Below, in pieces: positions 21,480-32,254 of a DNA stretch of 64,000 bases. Origin of the DNA: Isoetes taiwanensis (Eukaryota > Streptophyta > Lycopodiopsida > Isoetales > Isoetaceae); contig JAJEKV010000092.1 of the NCBI GenBank assembly GCA_021234155.1, positions 1,436,561-1,500,560 of the forward strand. The letters run 5' to 3'. The notes below the pieces were generated by a model. The model saw only the letters and a list, made by a program, of their open reading frames with translations, searched no databases and was not told the origin of the DNA. Both the position numbers and the translations under genes were made by a program. How positions within the stretch are numbered: position 1 is the first letter of the stretch; each line of letters starts with the position of its first letter.

Positions 21480-23010
21480 AAAAATGAACACAAAGAAGCA
21501 AGCCATATTACAACCTCAAATCTGCAAAGAACAAACTGATCTTACCTCTCCCGCAAAAAAAATGGGTCTCCATATTTCTTCCGTAGCTTGATGTCCATAT
21601 TCATGTCTAGATTAGGTGCAATCTAATCTGGTGCAACATACACCCAGTGATGAGGCATCCTTGCTACAATACTTGAATCAGAATTCCCCTTTCAAAGGGA
21701 CCATCCAGATCCTTACCTGCTGGGCCATATGGAAACATAGGAATGAGGTTGCTATCTCTGGATTGGCCCCAAGTCTAAATAAACTCAAAGCTTCTTTTCA
21801 GGTCCTCCTAGCTGAGGCTGCCATGGCTCACAAGGCAAAATAGGGCTTGAATTATGACAGACAATGGGATTCCTTGGGAAACTTCAATGGTTTCTTTCAG
21901 TTTTTTACTTTGCTCTTTAATGATGTGGACTCTTTGTTTGACAGAGCTCCTGCTGAGGAGGCACCATGAGGAAGGACATGCCCGTGAGGTCGATCCTGCT
22001 ACTGTTCCTTTATCGCCTCTGGAGACCATAGATGCACTTTTCTGGTTGAAAACTGAGGTCATCAGTTGCATTACCTTTACTCGGATGCTGGGCGATGAAG
22101 ATCTCTGGAGGTTCAACCCGGAGATTAAACCTTATTTCCAAGCAAAGTTGAAAATTCATGAAGATGCTCGGGATGCTTGGGTTATGTATCTCCTGGACTC
22201 AACAGGTTACGGGCCGAATGAACTGGATGATTTGATGTTCGTCCACACAGAGGAGGCCTTTGCTATAATCAATCTCGAGGGGGTCCCTGATATTCTGTGA
22301 AATGTTGACCAGTATACTAGACTGAGTCCTTTCTGCTCTGAACTATTTTAAAAGTGTTTTCTTCTTTTTTCTGAATGGGTATCCTTTCCCTGAAAGGTTA
22401 GTGATGGTCTTCTAGACATCACCATTTTTCCATTGTAAGGTTGATCCCTACAATGGTTTTTTTGTATGTATGACTATGTAATTTCCTCATATAGTAATAC
22501 AATTTCTGTCGTTTCTTCAAAAAAAAAAAAAAAAAAAAAAAAAAGAATTGCATCTATATCGTGCATGTAGATCCAATAGCAGAAGACTTAAGTTCATCAT
22601 AACAATTCTAAACATAAAGATACCACCTCTGAGTCCAAGCGCATGAATGATAAAAAATCACACGTTTATTATTTTGAAAAGCTCTTTTATAGCAGGCCAT
22701 TCTTTATAATGTAGCATTGCAGTAAATTGCCCGTGCATACAATAATTGACTCTAAGTGGTAAGGGATCTTCGCAAACAATCCATTTCAATTCCTCAGAAT
22801 GCATGAAGATTTAGTTAAGAGGCTAAACAAATGTTTGAACAGGATGAAAATATCTTGGATTGAGATCATGGCCTAGAGAATAGGGACGAAGTGAAGAAAT
22901 AATGGCACATTGCAAAATAAAGCCTTCTTTACGGAATTGAATTTGGACCAAGGTTCCTGGAGCGTGTCAGAATGGCAGGAGAAAATATCGTAACAAAGCA
23001 TTATAGTGAA
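21480..23010. repeat. Dispersed repeat family R, copy 2, split by a LINE insertion
   Basis: 21480-21618 and 22545-23010 align in order with 15065-15620; the break falls at GATTAGGTGCAA|GAA(T/C)TGCATC. The inserted LINE piece at 21619-22544 is absent from copy 1, so copy 1 is the empty-site reference. Confidence 0.8.
21619..22544 (+). mobile_element. L1-type LINE 3' fragment with poly(A) tail
   Basis: Inserted in repeat R. The first frame ends with TIQILTCWAIWKHRNEVAIS, the 'WAIWKHRN' signature found near the C-terminus of plant L1 ORF2 proteins, then a stop. A second frame at 21854-22300 (MTDNGIPWETSMVSF..., with FNPEIKPYFQAKLKIHEDARD) continues to a short 3' region and 26 A at 22519-22544. 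No clear target duplication; the left junction shows a near repeat of GGTGCAA. Confidence 0.75.
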
Positions 23011-23429
23011 ATATGTAGCATTATAACAGGGGGTTTTTTTTGTAATTTTATACGCTTTTTGGCATGGTTTTTCTATGATTTGGTGGTCGTATTATATGAG
23101 GTGTACTAATTGGTACATCTAGAGCGCACCAAGTTTTTGCATGCAGTTTTATCCTCCTTACCTAATGATCAAGATCAAAGGGCCTACAAAGCCCTCTTTT
23201 TTTATTGTAAGAGATCGAAGGGCTTACAATGAAAGCCCTTTTTTTTATTAAAAAAAAAAGGTCACTAGGGTTTCATAAACAGAAAAGGACTATGGCAAGC
23301 AGCGGATATGGGAGAGCATAGGTTTCGTCTAGGACTGCAGAACGTGGAACGGCTATGAGGAAGGGATCAACTGTCGTTTTCATCGCAGTTCTCGTCGCAA
23401 ATTGTTTCTGACATGTATTTGCTGTTCAG

Positions 23430-23511
23430 GTATGTTGAGCGACGATCTGAAGATTGGTTACATAGCTTGAGAGCCATGTTTGAACTTGTGCCACATGCCG
23501 CAGTTGGGGAG
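23430..23511 (+). pseudogene. Exon of an unrecognised plant gene (a)
   Basis: TTCAG acceptor before 23430 and GTGAGT donor at 23512. After the first base, which completes a codon from upstream, the exon reads YVERRSEDWLHSLRAMFELVPH and AAVGE. I do not recognise the protein. It splices in phase to the exon at 23696. Confidence 0.5.
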
Positions 23512-23695
23512 GTGAGTTGCCACAACACTTAGCAATCTTTGTCTGGTTTACAGGATAGATTCACAAAAGTCATCCCATCAAGAATAAAATAAAGGGCAGG
23601 CCATTCTTAGAGCACGTCATTGCATTCTCTCATAGTATATCTGTGCCATACCTTCTTAGAGGCTTCTTAAAAGTGTGATATGTACATATTTCCAG

Positions 23696-23746
23696 ATTGG
23701 ATTAGACATGGGTGCGAGGGGAAAACAGATTGACGAGGAACTACAG
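23696..23746 (+). pseudogene. Exon of an unrecognised plant gene (b)
   Basis: TTTCCAG acceptor and GTATGG donor enclose exactly 17 codons, IGLDMGARGKQIDEELQ. Phase agrees with exon (a) upstream and with the exon at 23830. Confidence 0.5.
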
Positions 23747-23829
23747 GTATGGAGTATCTAGAATTTGTTTTAAATTTACGGCGACCCCTTTTCCAATGCC
23801 GTTTCATCTCACTGGAAATGTTCAGGCAG

Positions 23830-24206
23830 GCACAAATAGAAGCATTTATTTTTACACTTGGTCCGGGAAGTCTTCAAGAGAAATTTTACCCTGTTCTGGC
23901 ATAAAGGAAGAGAGCGGGTCAAGCGCTTGGGTGCATTGCAGCAAATACTTCATTTCATCATCATCATTTTGGTTTCTGCATTTTTGCAGCCAGGATGCAG
24001 TAATTTGGTTTCTGCATTTTTGCAGCCAGGATGCTGTGCAATTGTTCCAGAAAATTATTAGAGAAGGTATGGCTCCAGATGATGTCATTAATATTGATGC
24101 TTGTGATTCTAGAAAAGAGAAGATAATTCATGCTTCTAGAAATACTACGGCAGGCATGGACAAGAATGCTGAAGCAGAGGCAGAAGTAATAAGAGTGTGT
24201 GAATGA
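23830..24206 (+). pseudogene. Exon of an unrecognised plant gene (c), frame-shifted
   Basis: With an acceptor at 23828-23829 the frame reads AQIEAFIFTLGPGSLQEKFY and PVLA, then a stop. One base over, the frame goes on KGRERVKRLGALQQILH. A 35-bp direct duplication inside the exon (GGTTTCTGCATTTTTGCAGC, twice, 23968-24035) breaks it further. A later segment reads LFQKIIREGMAPDDVINIDA. Probably the remains of one host gene with exons (a) and (b). Confidence 0.45.
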
Positions 24207-25990
24207 GATGTATGTGCGATATATAGCATATGGTGAAAATTAAAGTACGTGAGTATAAAAATAATAAGCCCTGCTCTTCAACTAGGAAAGGTTATTGTGT
24301 TTTAATGCCTCTGATTAAGCAAACAGGGAATGCCAAGAGAACTCTATGAACATACACAACCAACCGTAACCCCGCTATAAGATAAACCCATTATAAAATT
24401 AAAGTGGTCCATAAAAGCACTTGCAAAAAAATGACCACAATCCACTAGTTCACTTGCATTGATTTAAATGCCCAATCATGCTTTGTTACCATATGAAGGC
24501 AAAAGAAATCGTTAGGGTTCATTGAATCTTTAACGTACCTTCGAATTAACATAACATATGAATACAATAAGTCCTAAATTATGAAGGCCAGAAATACGTT
24601 AGGGCTAGTTAACCCAACAACCAAGAAACTTACGAATGAAAAATATCCAAAAAGCAAAGCGTTAGGGTCAGTTAACGCAACCACCAAGAAAAGCTACGAA
24701 TGAAAATAACAAAACAGAAAATAGGTCTTGCACAGGTCTGCAGATTCGACCACAAACTCAGCATCTAATCCGCTTGAATCCGGAGATCCTAGTCCGAAAT
24801 AACGGAACCCATACAGCCTTCAGATAGGTTAGATGCAGTCAGAATGGGAAAAAACGCAGATGGGAAATGAAAAACAGGCTTGATACACTACAGGTCTCTG
24901 GATTTGGCTAGTTCTTTACCAATGCTTCTGAGCCATTCATCGCCCGCTGCCAAGATAGAACAAGTAAAACAACAGGACAACAACAAAAAGCCAAGGAAAA
25001 ACCCTGACAATAATGGGATCACTAACCGATGCTAGGTCCAAAAAACATAATAGATCTTGTACCCTCATGCTGACCAGCCTTATTGGGTGAAAATACATTA
25101 CAGCAAAGAAATTGCCAAAGACTAAACATGTTTGAATTGACTTCTCCACTGATCTTCATCTTGTGCTCCGAATCCAAAGCCCTCCTCCAAACAGCCACGC
25201 TAAACCCTGCATACACCAAAAAAAAAAGACAACCAAAGGCCACCAAGGCCATCCAGCCACCAAGGCTTCCAACTAGGCACCAAGCCTTCCACTAGGCACA
25301 CCGGCCTCAACCAGGCACAAAGGCCCAAACCAGGCACTCAGCCTCAACCAGGCACTAGGCCTTCAACCCAGTGTAAGATTACCAACAAGTTAAGCATATA
25401 GGGGAAGGGTGGGGGGGTGGGCCAAACCGTAGGGAGAAGGAAGAAGAGGAAAGGAGATGTACCACGAGAGCTGATGAGAGAGAAGGGGCCGGGAAAGCAC
25501 ATAAATAGGAAAACAAGAGGGAAACTAACTAACTGCTAACTGTTAACCGCCTCCGTATTTCCAGAACCTCGTTTTCCTTCTATTCGTTGAAACGAAGGAA
25601 AACGTCATTTGTAGTAAAGAAGGGCTGAGCAATGCGCATCTCAATTTCTATGTCTAATGCAGTAGTTTGAAAGGTGGGTATCAGATCTTTCTCTAGATGA
25701 TGGAGAGGAATGTGTGTCGTAGGCCATAGAAGTCATGGAAAAGGTTTACTACTTACTGCAAAGAAGCTCTTAGGCCTATAGTGCAAGTTGAAGGTTTAAG
25801 GTTAACTTCATCAGTATCATTGGATGCACATGCTATTTTTGCAACACTGGAAAATGGAAGAGGAATCCATGCTCTAATGTCTCTTATGAACCGGGCATGT
25901 TTGCTTTGTGATATGCTCATAAGAAACTTTACAACATAAAGCGCGTGTTTTTTAAAGATGTTGAAAGATAGGCGTGTTTTTTAAAGATGT
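24207..25990. other. Non-coding stretch with one minisatellite
   Basis: No recognisable gene. Contains the AGGCAC/AGGCCT minisatellite listed next. A GGTTGGG...GGGGGGGTGGG G-run occurs near 25405-25420. Confidence 0.4.
25233..25375. repeat. Short imperfect minisatellite (ACCAAGGC / CAACCAGGCAC units)
   Basis: At least eight imperfect units of 13-17 bp, such as CCACCAAGGC, ACTAGGCACCAAGCC, CAACCAGGCAC and CAGGCACTAGGCC, follow one another. No reading frame significance. Confidence 0.6.
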
Positions 25991-26194
25991 CGAAAGATAT
26001 TGCTATCTGACCATTTGAAGTCATTCCCGGTATGTCTGAAACTAGAAGACTTAGAGAGAATCCTTTTCTTTGGCCATAATGAAGAAACAAAGTTCCATTG
26101 TTATCTCAGGCCTGTTACTATACAATGGCTGCTTTATGCCCGACTCCAGAAGTTTTCTAGCAAAAGGGAGTTCTCCCATTCAAGAAGACCTACA

Positions 26195-26375
26195 GGAGCA
26201 ACAACTTTGATGAAAGTGCTTCAAACTTATAATGGAATGCCAATGCCAAATTGTAAACAACTTTATCGGTTGAACTGGGCATCTTTTGGCATATGGGACA
26301 GCCGTGGTGATTCCGGTCCAGATCATTCCATATTTGTTGGAGATCTTGCACCAGATGTTACAGATTATATGCTTG
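26195..26375 (+). pseudogene. RBP45/RBP47-like RNA-binding protein fragment
   Basis: Inside a longer frame, residues from GATTLMKVLQTYNGMPMPN through YRLNWASFG and DSGPDHSIFVGDLAPDVTDY match the junction between the first and second RRM domains of plant oligouridylate/poly(A)-binding RBP45/47 proteins. The end of RRM1 is 'VLQTYNG.PMPN....RLNWASF', the linker 'SGPDHS' and the RNP2 strand of RRM2 'IFVGDLAPDVTD'. Neighbouring residues do not match, so only about 60 codons remain. Host proteins bind U-rich RNA in the nucleus. Here it is a gene fragment of unknown origin, possibly captured by a mobile element. Confidence 0.75.
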
Positions 26376-26459
26376 TATTGATACCAGCATATGTTATCAT
26401 ATGCTACAATGTGCAGTTTACAATAGAAGGTTGTATTTTAAATTATTTTGAGAGTTGAT

Positions 26460-27034
26460 TTACGTTGAACTAGTGGTCTTTGGATTTATATTGCGCCATG
26501 GCCCCTTTCAGTAAACCTTATGAAGTTATTGTTGTTTTTGCCTATTTTATAACAATGTGTTTGCGTATATTTGGGCGGCTCTTAATGAAAATAATTCGTT
26601 TGTGTTGTGCTTTTTATTAATTAATGTTTAGACCCATCTATGTTTCTTTTAGTTAGGGCCCGAAGGGCCCAAATTTTTTTTTAATATAACAATCAACACA
26701 CAACTACCATTAACGTTAGTAACATAAACCATTGCATTTAACACATTTAAATTAAAATCCCCCTTAAACCCCCTTTGGTTTGGGTGCATATTCACACGGG
26801 GGGTTACGTAGGGCAGCGAGACCCCCAAAAATATATTTACAATACATGTACAAAATTAACACCATTAAGTACATTCTCTCAAACCTTATAGTATTTTGCA
26901 AACCTTAATATACAGTATACAAAAATTTGTACATGCATACCCCACAAACGAGGATCGCTATGTACGGTTCAGATCTTGGAATAAAGGGCAAATATGCCCA
27001 TCCGACAGCTCTCGTTGCCCGGAGTAACCCCCCA
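26460..27034. other. Non-coding, AT-rich, with GC hairpin GGGCCCGAAGGGCCC
   Basis: A GGGCCCGAAGGGCCC hairpin at about 26657-26671 resembles GGCCCCGAAGGGGC at about 30934. Poly-T follows the first. May be ends of small elements; boundaries not found. Confidence 0.35.
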
Positions 27035-27235
27035 TGTGAAATTACCCATGGATACAACTGGTGACTCTAAATGTTAAAGGATTTTTGCAAACAATGAATA
27101 GATACTATTTTGGAAAGGAGCGAAGAAATAATGGCACATTGCAAAATAAAGCCTTCTTTACCGAGTTGAATATGGAGCAAGGATCCTAAAGTATGTCAGA
27201 ATAGTAGGAGAAAGTATCATATATCACAAAAAATG
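27035..27235. repeat. Dispersed repeat family R, partial copy 3
   Basis: Shares ATGGATACAA, GACTCTAAATG.TAAAGGATTTTTGC, AATGGCACATTGCAAAATAA and GTAGGAGAAAGTATCATAT blocks with 15670-15850. Only the 3' part of the family is present. Confidence 0.75.
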
Positions 27236-28557
27236 GTTCGCCGCGCAAAACTTATAATTATAAGGCCAGTTTATGATTCTATTATTGTACTAGTGACGGT
27301 GCCCAGCGTTGCTGGGCATAAGTTAAGAACGTGTACGTGATATTCAAGAGAATGATGAGATGCCCTAACAGATTGCTTTTAGCTCATTATTCCTTAATCA
27401 ATAAGCCCAGTGATGCTGGGCATAGTTTAGTAACTTACAAATGTTGGGAACTTGTAATTGCATTTCTTTGATATAGTCGAGGGCTCTTTGGCCTTCTCCA
27501 AGTTTGGCATGTACCACGATGATGGCAAACCTTATATGTTCCCTTGGGGTTTATCAACATTCGAACATATTGTCAATAGTAAGCTTTCAAAACTATCATA
27601 TAGGTTGATATATGCAAATGAAAATAGTATTAATAATTGCGTGTTTTCTTAAAAATGTAACATTATATTGCGTACATTCTTTGATTCAAACCGAGCAGAC
27701 TTTTGGTTTTGTGGAAATTAAATGTCTCATTTATACCTTTTAGAGCATACCTTGCAATTAGAATTATTGCTGCATTGCTTGGATACCACCATATTTATGA
27801 GTGGCATTTTATGCCAATGCCATAAGGAAGTGCTTAGGCTAAATATTAACTATATAATTCCAACGATCTTTTTAAGTCTTGATTGTGTTCTTCATGAGCT
27901 ATAAATGCGCTAGCTAAATGGTTTGCTTTTAAAGTTCCATGTGTCATATTCTAACTATATACAAAGATAATACCAACCACTTGTGAAAACAAAATATAAG
28001 CCATGACATAGATGAAAAATCTTTCTTACTATAAAAGGTAGTCACACCCTTGTGTAATTGTTCAGTGTAATACTAAGAAGAAACAACAGCAGACTACAAT
28101 TGTTCTAAATTTCCTCTATAAAAAGAGAGCACAAATTTATACACCTTTCCTCAAGACATCATCCCCAATTCCTTCACCTATATTCTTGGAATTGTAACCA
28201 AATTACTAAAAGTTCAAGCCTATGAACCTTCTTCAAAGATCTTTCTCATGACTACATTTATTAAAAATGCCAAATCAAATCCATTACCACATGGCAAAGT
28301 AGCAAGCAAGGAGGATTGACTTGATCAAGCTAGCGGCATCCCCATCAAGCTAATTGTTTGTTCTGCAAAAAATAATTTAATTCAGATCGTAAAAGAAATG
28401 GCATGATGGGGAAAGAAAACTCAGAGTTAATGAAATGAGAAAAATGCAATAACAAAAAACGTTTGGCGTGCTTGACATATATAATGTTTCTTCTGCTCTG
28501 CACATTTTCATCACACACTTTACATTGCCCATTTGTTGAAAGAGCGGCATCTTTGAA

Positions 28558-28869
28558 TTGGTACTAATGCAAAAAAAAAACGAACTAAGAACTTCTTTTG
28601 CATCTTTCTTAAAGCCAAGAAGCAGAAATAGTACAGTTCGAGCAAAGGAGAGGAGCTGTGAAGTGGAGCAAATAAAGGAACAGTGCAAGGCTGCAAAAGA
28701 GAGGAGTTGTGAAGAGAAGCAAACAAAAAAGTGCATTTGTGAAGAGGAGCAAACAAAGGAACAGTGCAAGGCTGCAAAAGAGAGGAGTTGTCAAGAGAAG
28801 CAAACAAAGAAACACATTTGTGAGAATACTGAGGGCAAAATTTGGAAAGACCAAAAACAAAGTGAATAA
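28558..28869 (+). CDS. Lys/Glu/Cys-rich tandem-repeat ORF
   Basis: The 103-codon frame consists mainly of alternating units: KERSCE(V/E)(E/K)Q and TKEQCKAA or TKKCICEE. The DNA repeat unit is about 84 bp, visible as two copies of CAAAGGAACAGTGCAAGGCTGC. Low-complexity, helix-prone and without known homologue. May be a fragment of a coiled-coil protein or merely a minisatellite with an open frame. Confidence 0.35.
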   Translation: MVLMQKKNELRTSFASFLKPRSRNSTVRAKERSCEVEQIKEQCKAAKERSCEEKQTKKCICEEEQTKEQCKAAKERSCQEKQTKKHICENTEGKIWKDQKQSE

Positions 28870-28971
28870 ATTCCTTCTCTAGATTTGAGCCATGTCATGG
28901 CCGATTTGCCATGGGAGAAAATAAGACAAAGACCAAAACATCAAGCAACACATTTAGAGAAAAGAGCTTAC

Positions 28972-29055
28972 AACGTCAATAGCATCATATGCTGCTCTTC
29001 CAGCCATAGCTAGGATCGAACGACCTCCAGCAACAGCAACATCAACTAAGTGATG
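28972..29055 (-). pseudogene. Isolated 28-codon exon, minus strand
   Basis: A TTGGATTAG acceptor and a GTAAGC donor enclose exactly 28 codons including DVAVAGGRSILAMAGRAAYD. Strong exon look but no neighbouring exon recognised; protein family unknown to me. Possibly a captured gene piece. Confidence 0.45.
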
Positions 29056-29059
29056 CTAA

Positions 29060-31200
29060 TCCAACAAACATTTGCAATACCTTGGCCAAGAGGACTCGTA
29101 ATAATATCGAGATCAAAGAGAGAACACGAGAGGCGATTGCACATTTAAAAATGAAAAGGGAAACCATCAGTTACTTACCTGTTGTAACTTCAACATCAAA
29201 TATCTCAAATTTTTCAGGATGGCCTGGCCTGGTGCTTCTCCACTGTCTAAACTGTTTTAATTGCAACATGAGATGGCATGTGCAGACATCTGCTTTGAAA
29301 CAAATCTGCTTTCTAAGGAAAAATCATTTTTACCTTGGTTTCATTCACCCGAACAAAGGCATAAGCGCTATCGCCAGATCGATACGTTGGGCACAAACAT
29401 AACCGACTTTTCGTACTTGGATTCAAATTACGTTTTGTATCGAATAAGCCCGACTTCAGATTCGTTTTGCCTTGGGCGGGGGCGGACTATCTCGAGATCA
29501 ATAAACTATCTGAATGAATGCAAGCCCTGCTTGCTCTGAGTACCCACAGTTCTTCAAATCAAAGAAGCGGCAACCACGGTTCTTCTGAGCATCTACTCGG
29601 CTACGATGCCAAATCGCAGGTATGAAGTTAACTTTGAAGCTGCTAAGTAGACTCAAAATTATGTACATGTTTTGCATCCTGCTTTGGCATCTCAAGCAGC
29701 TCAGGCCGTAACCAAGAAGAGCTCCACAGTTTGCGGCACTTTGGGCGATCCATGGCCGATCCGTAGTTTACCTAAGCGTAAAAGAATAAAAACCTAAACC
29801 GTAGACTGAATCTTAGCCCTTAGATCGATGTCGAAAAATTTGAACCGCCCGATCTAGGGCGAGATTAAAGACAGACATACACAATAATTTTATAATATAG
29901 GATTTGTGTGCGGGTATGGCAACAATATTTATAAAGCGTGTGTTGTATTTCTCGTTAGTTTGCACTCCCAATCTATGGTTTTGCCATGCACGCGTATATG
30001 CGTTGCATGCATGCACACAAATACCATGCAATGCATGCATATTGAGTCCCTTTAGTACTTAACACCATGCAAGGTGTATTGCTTACTTTCTTTTGTGGCC
30101 ATATAGGTATTTTCACATAAGAGACATACAACATTCATCTTCACGGTAAATTTGCAGATTAGCTTTATTTGTATGAGAGCTAGAATTCACAAATTCACAA
30201 TTCATGCAGATATATACTTATTATGCTCGATAGCAACCTATGATACTGTGTTCATGCAGGCAGCAAGGTCCAGTACTATGTTCATGAGAATCTCGTTGCT
30301 TTTGCTTGTATTTAGTCCTTCAAAGAAGAAGAGAAGGATATACCTCTCAAAGCATAATTTGCAAGCCTTTTCCTCATGTGCATCCACCTGAAGCAAGCTT
30401 TGAAGTAAGTTGTGCCAAGTTCTATGCTTGCATAGTTGTGATTTGCGTGTTGGGCAAGGGTTATTCCTCATGAGATCAAAGTTGCAAGTTGTTATAAGCT
30501 AACTTGTTGCCAATGGACAAACTTACTTATCGGATGTTCTGAAATGTAATTTCAATTTGTATCCTGAATATGTAATAATATTATTATGCATATTGACATA
30601 CATTTTATTTTTGTTTATACATTTGTTTGTCAATTTATAGTGTAAGCATAAGATCCATGATTGTTATTTGCTATAAGGTTGCCTTCGACTCTAAACATAT
30701 TTCATTGGTCTCAGAGAGTAGTCTATATTTCTAAGGTATTTGAGGCTGCAAAGGCAACCTACCAAAGAAGAAGGTGTGCTCGACTAGGGCTATTGACACT
30801 TCATTGTATTCTACAACATACGGTATCCCATGTTCTTTTTATTAATATTATTTCATACTCCATGACCCATTTTCCATGTAGTTCCATTGCAATATTTTTT
30901 AAGTATGCAGCTTGTGTTATATAGACCACCCTTAGGCCCCGAAGGGGCGAAAATTTATTTTGGACCCATGCACATCCCTAGGCCATCTTTGTTTTTTCTC
31001 AATTTTCGTACACATTTCGTATAGAATAGAATAGAATAACATTCGCACATATTTCGTACAACATTTATATTTATTCTATACAGATAATATAGCTTATTAA
31101 TCTTACATGATAATGTTATAACGTGTTGTATCATGCCCTAATTTGAATGGCCGAGGTCATTTGTTTGCATTCAAAAGACGAGATTTATCGCATGCCTTTC
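29060..31200. other. Mostly non-coding, no gene recognised
   Basis: Scattered short frames. Palindromic ATGCATGC-rich stretch near 29990-30045 (GCATGCATGC repeats), and (TAGAA) repeats at about 31023-31038. No RNA gene found. Confidence 0.4.
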
Positions 31201-31235
31201 GACCATTGTAATTGGTCATATACTTTGATCTCTTG

Positions 31236-31596
31236 AGGAGAAAGGAAAAACGAAAAGGGGGAAAGGTCGAATTTGAAGGGAAAAAAGACACGGGGAAAAG
31301 GGAAAAAGAGAAAGGAAATGGGGCATGGAAAAAAGGGGAAGAGCGAATGAGAAAAGGGGAAAAGAAAAGGAAAAAATGGCATGGAAAATGGAAAAGAAAA
31401 AGGGAGGGGGAAAGGGAAGAAAAAATGGGCACCGGTAAAAAGCGAAGAGGGAAAGGGTGAGGAAAGGAGGAAAAGGGAACAGGAAAAGGGTGGGGAGAAG
31501 GGAGGAAAAAAAAGGACATGGGGAAGAAAAAGGAAGGGGTAAAGGGAACCTGGGAAAAAAAGCATGAGCAAAAGGGAAAGAGAGAAAGGGTGAATA
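31236..31596. repeat. Polypurine tract, block 1a
   Basis: Almost pure AG on the plus strand (GGGAAAAG-type units) for about 350 bp. Long minus-strand frames of Phe/Pro/Ser/Leu here are by-products of the base composition. Such tracts can form H-DNA. Confidence 0.85.
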
Positions 31597-31712
31597 GAAT
31601 AGAATAGAATAGAATAGTTTTTTAACGTCCACGGAGACCAATAGGTCATGGGACCCATACAATGGGCTAGTATAATCATTACTACTAGGATTAAAAAACC
31701 CCTGCCTCGAAA
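31597..31712 (-). mobile_element. LINE 3' end, heavily 5'-truncated, GAATA-tailed
   Basis: GAATAGAATAGAATAGAATAG, then CGTCCACGGAGACCA, GGTCATGGGACCCA and TACTACTAGGATTAAAA, matches the 3' end of the LINE at 38507-38620 in the same orientation. A run of about 24 A follows at 31710-31733. It lies inside the polypurine tract, dividing it in two. Confidence 0.8.
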
Positions 31713-31734
31713 AAAAAAAAAAAAAAAAAAAAAA

Positions 31735-31955
31735 GGGAAAAGGGAAAAGAAAAGGGGAAAAGGGAAGTGAAAAGGGGCATCTCTTGATCTTTCGAGAGGA
31801 AAGAAAAAGAGAGGATGGAAGTGGAAAAGTGAATGGCAAAAAGTCACGAGAAAAAAAGGGAGGAGAGAAAGGGGAAAATGGAAGGGAAAAAGAAAAAAAA
31901 AAGGAAGGGGAACTAGCAAAAGGCACACCAAAAGGCTTTAGCAAGGTAAGACTTG
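31735..31955. repeat. Polypurine tract, block 1b
   Basis: Continuation of the AG-rich tract after the LINE tail, broken by one TCTCTTGATCTTTCGA stretch that resembles CTTTGATCTCTTGAGG of block 1a (31223), hinting at an internal duplication. Confidence 0.8.
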
Positions 31956-32254
31956 CTAAATTTTTATTTAGGCTTGGTATCTAGACTGCGATTGTTGGCT
32001 AATCAATTTGTTTTAATACATGACGAATACAATGACTTTCAACAATATATCATGTCAAGAACGAAGTAGATAAGTGCACTATGACATTGAAAAGAAGAAA
32101 ATAAATACTATCCCAAGAAGAAAAGAACCACTATCACATTGAAAACAAAACTACTAAAAGCACATGGGAGCTAAGAAAAAGAATGAACAGGCAATTAAAT
32201 TAGCGAATAAGTCTTATAAAATCTATGATTCTCAACAAATAAGTTGGTAATTAT

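Larger units (their letters stand above)
27273..29905. mobile_element. Candidate Helitron-like or other element with captured exons (tentative)
   Basis: Starts TCTATTATTGTACTAGTGACGG and a GCCCAGCGTTGCTGGGC hairpin at about 27300; ends near TTTTATAATATAGG (about 29892-29906), a look often seen at borders of plant non-autonomous elements. A second hairpin GCCCAGTGATGCTGGGC lies near 27405 and a third copy GCCCAGCAATGCTGGGC at 42897. Inside are a clean 84-nt exon and a KE-rich repeat ORF. No Rep/helicase gene and no firm termini, so this is only a suggestion. Confidence 0.25.

Noticed and set aside
31157-31944. Long minus-strand frames rich in Phe, Pro, Ser and Leu
   Set aside because: By-products of an AG-only tract; no complexity or domain.
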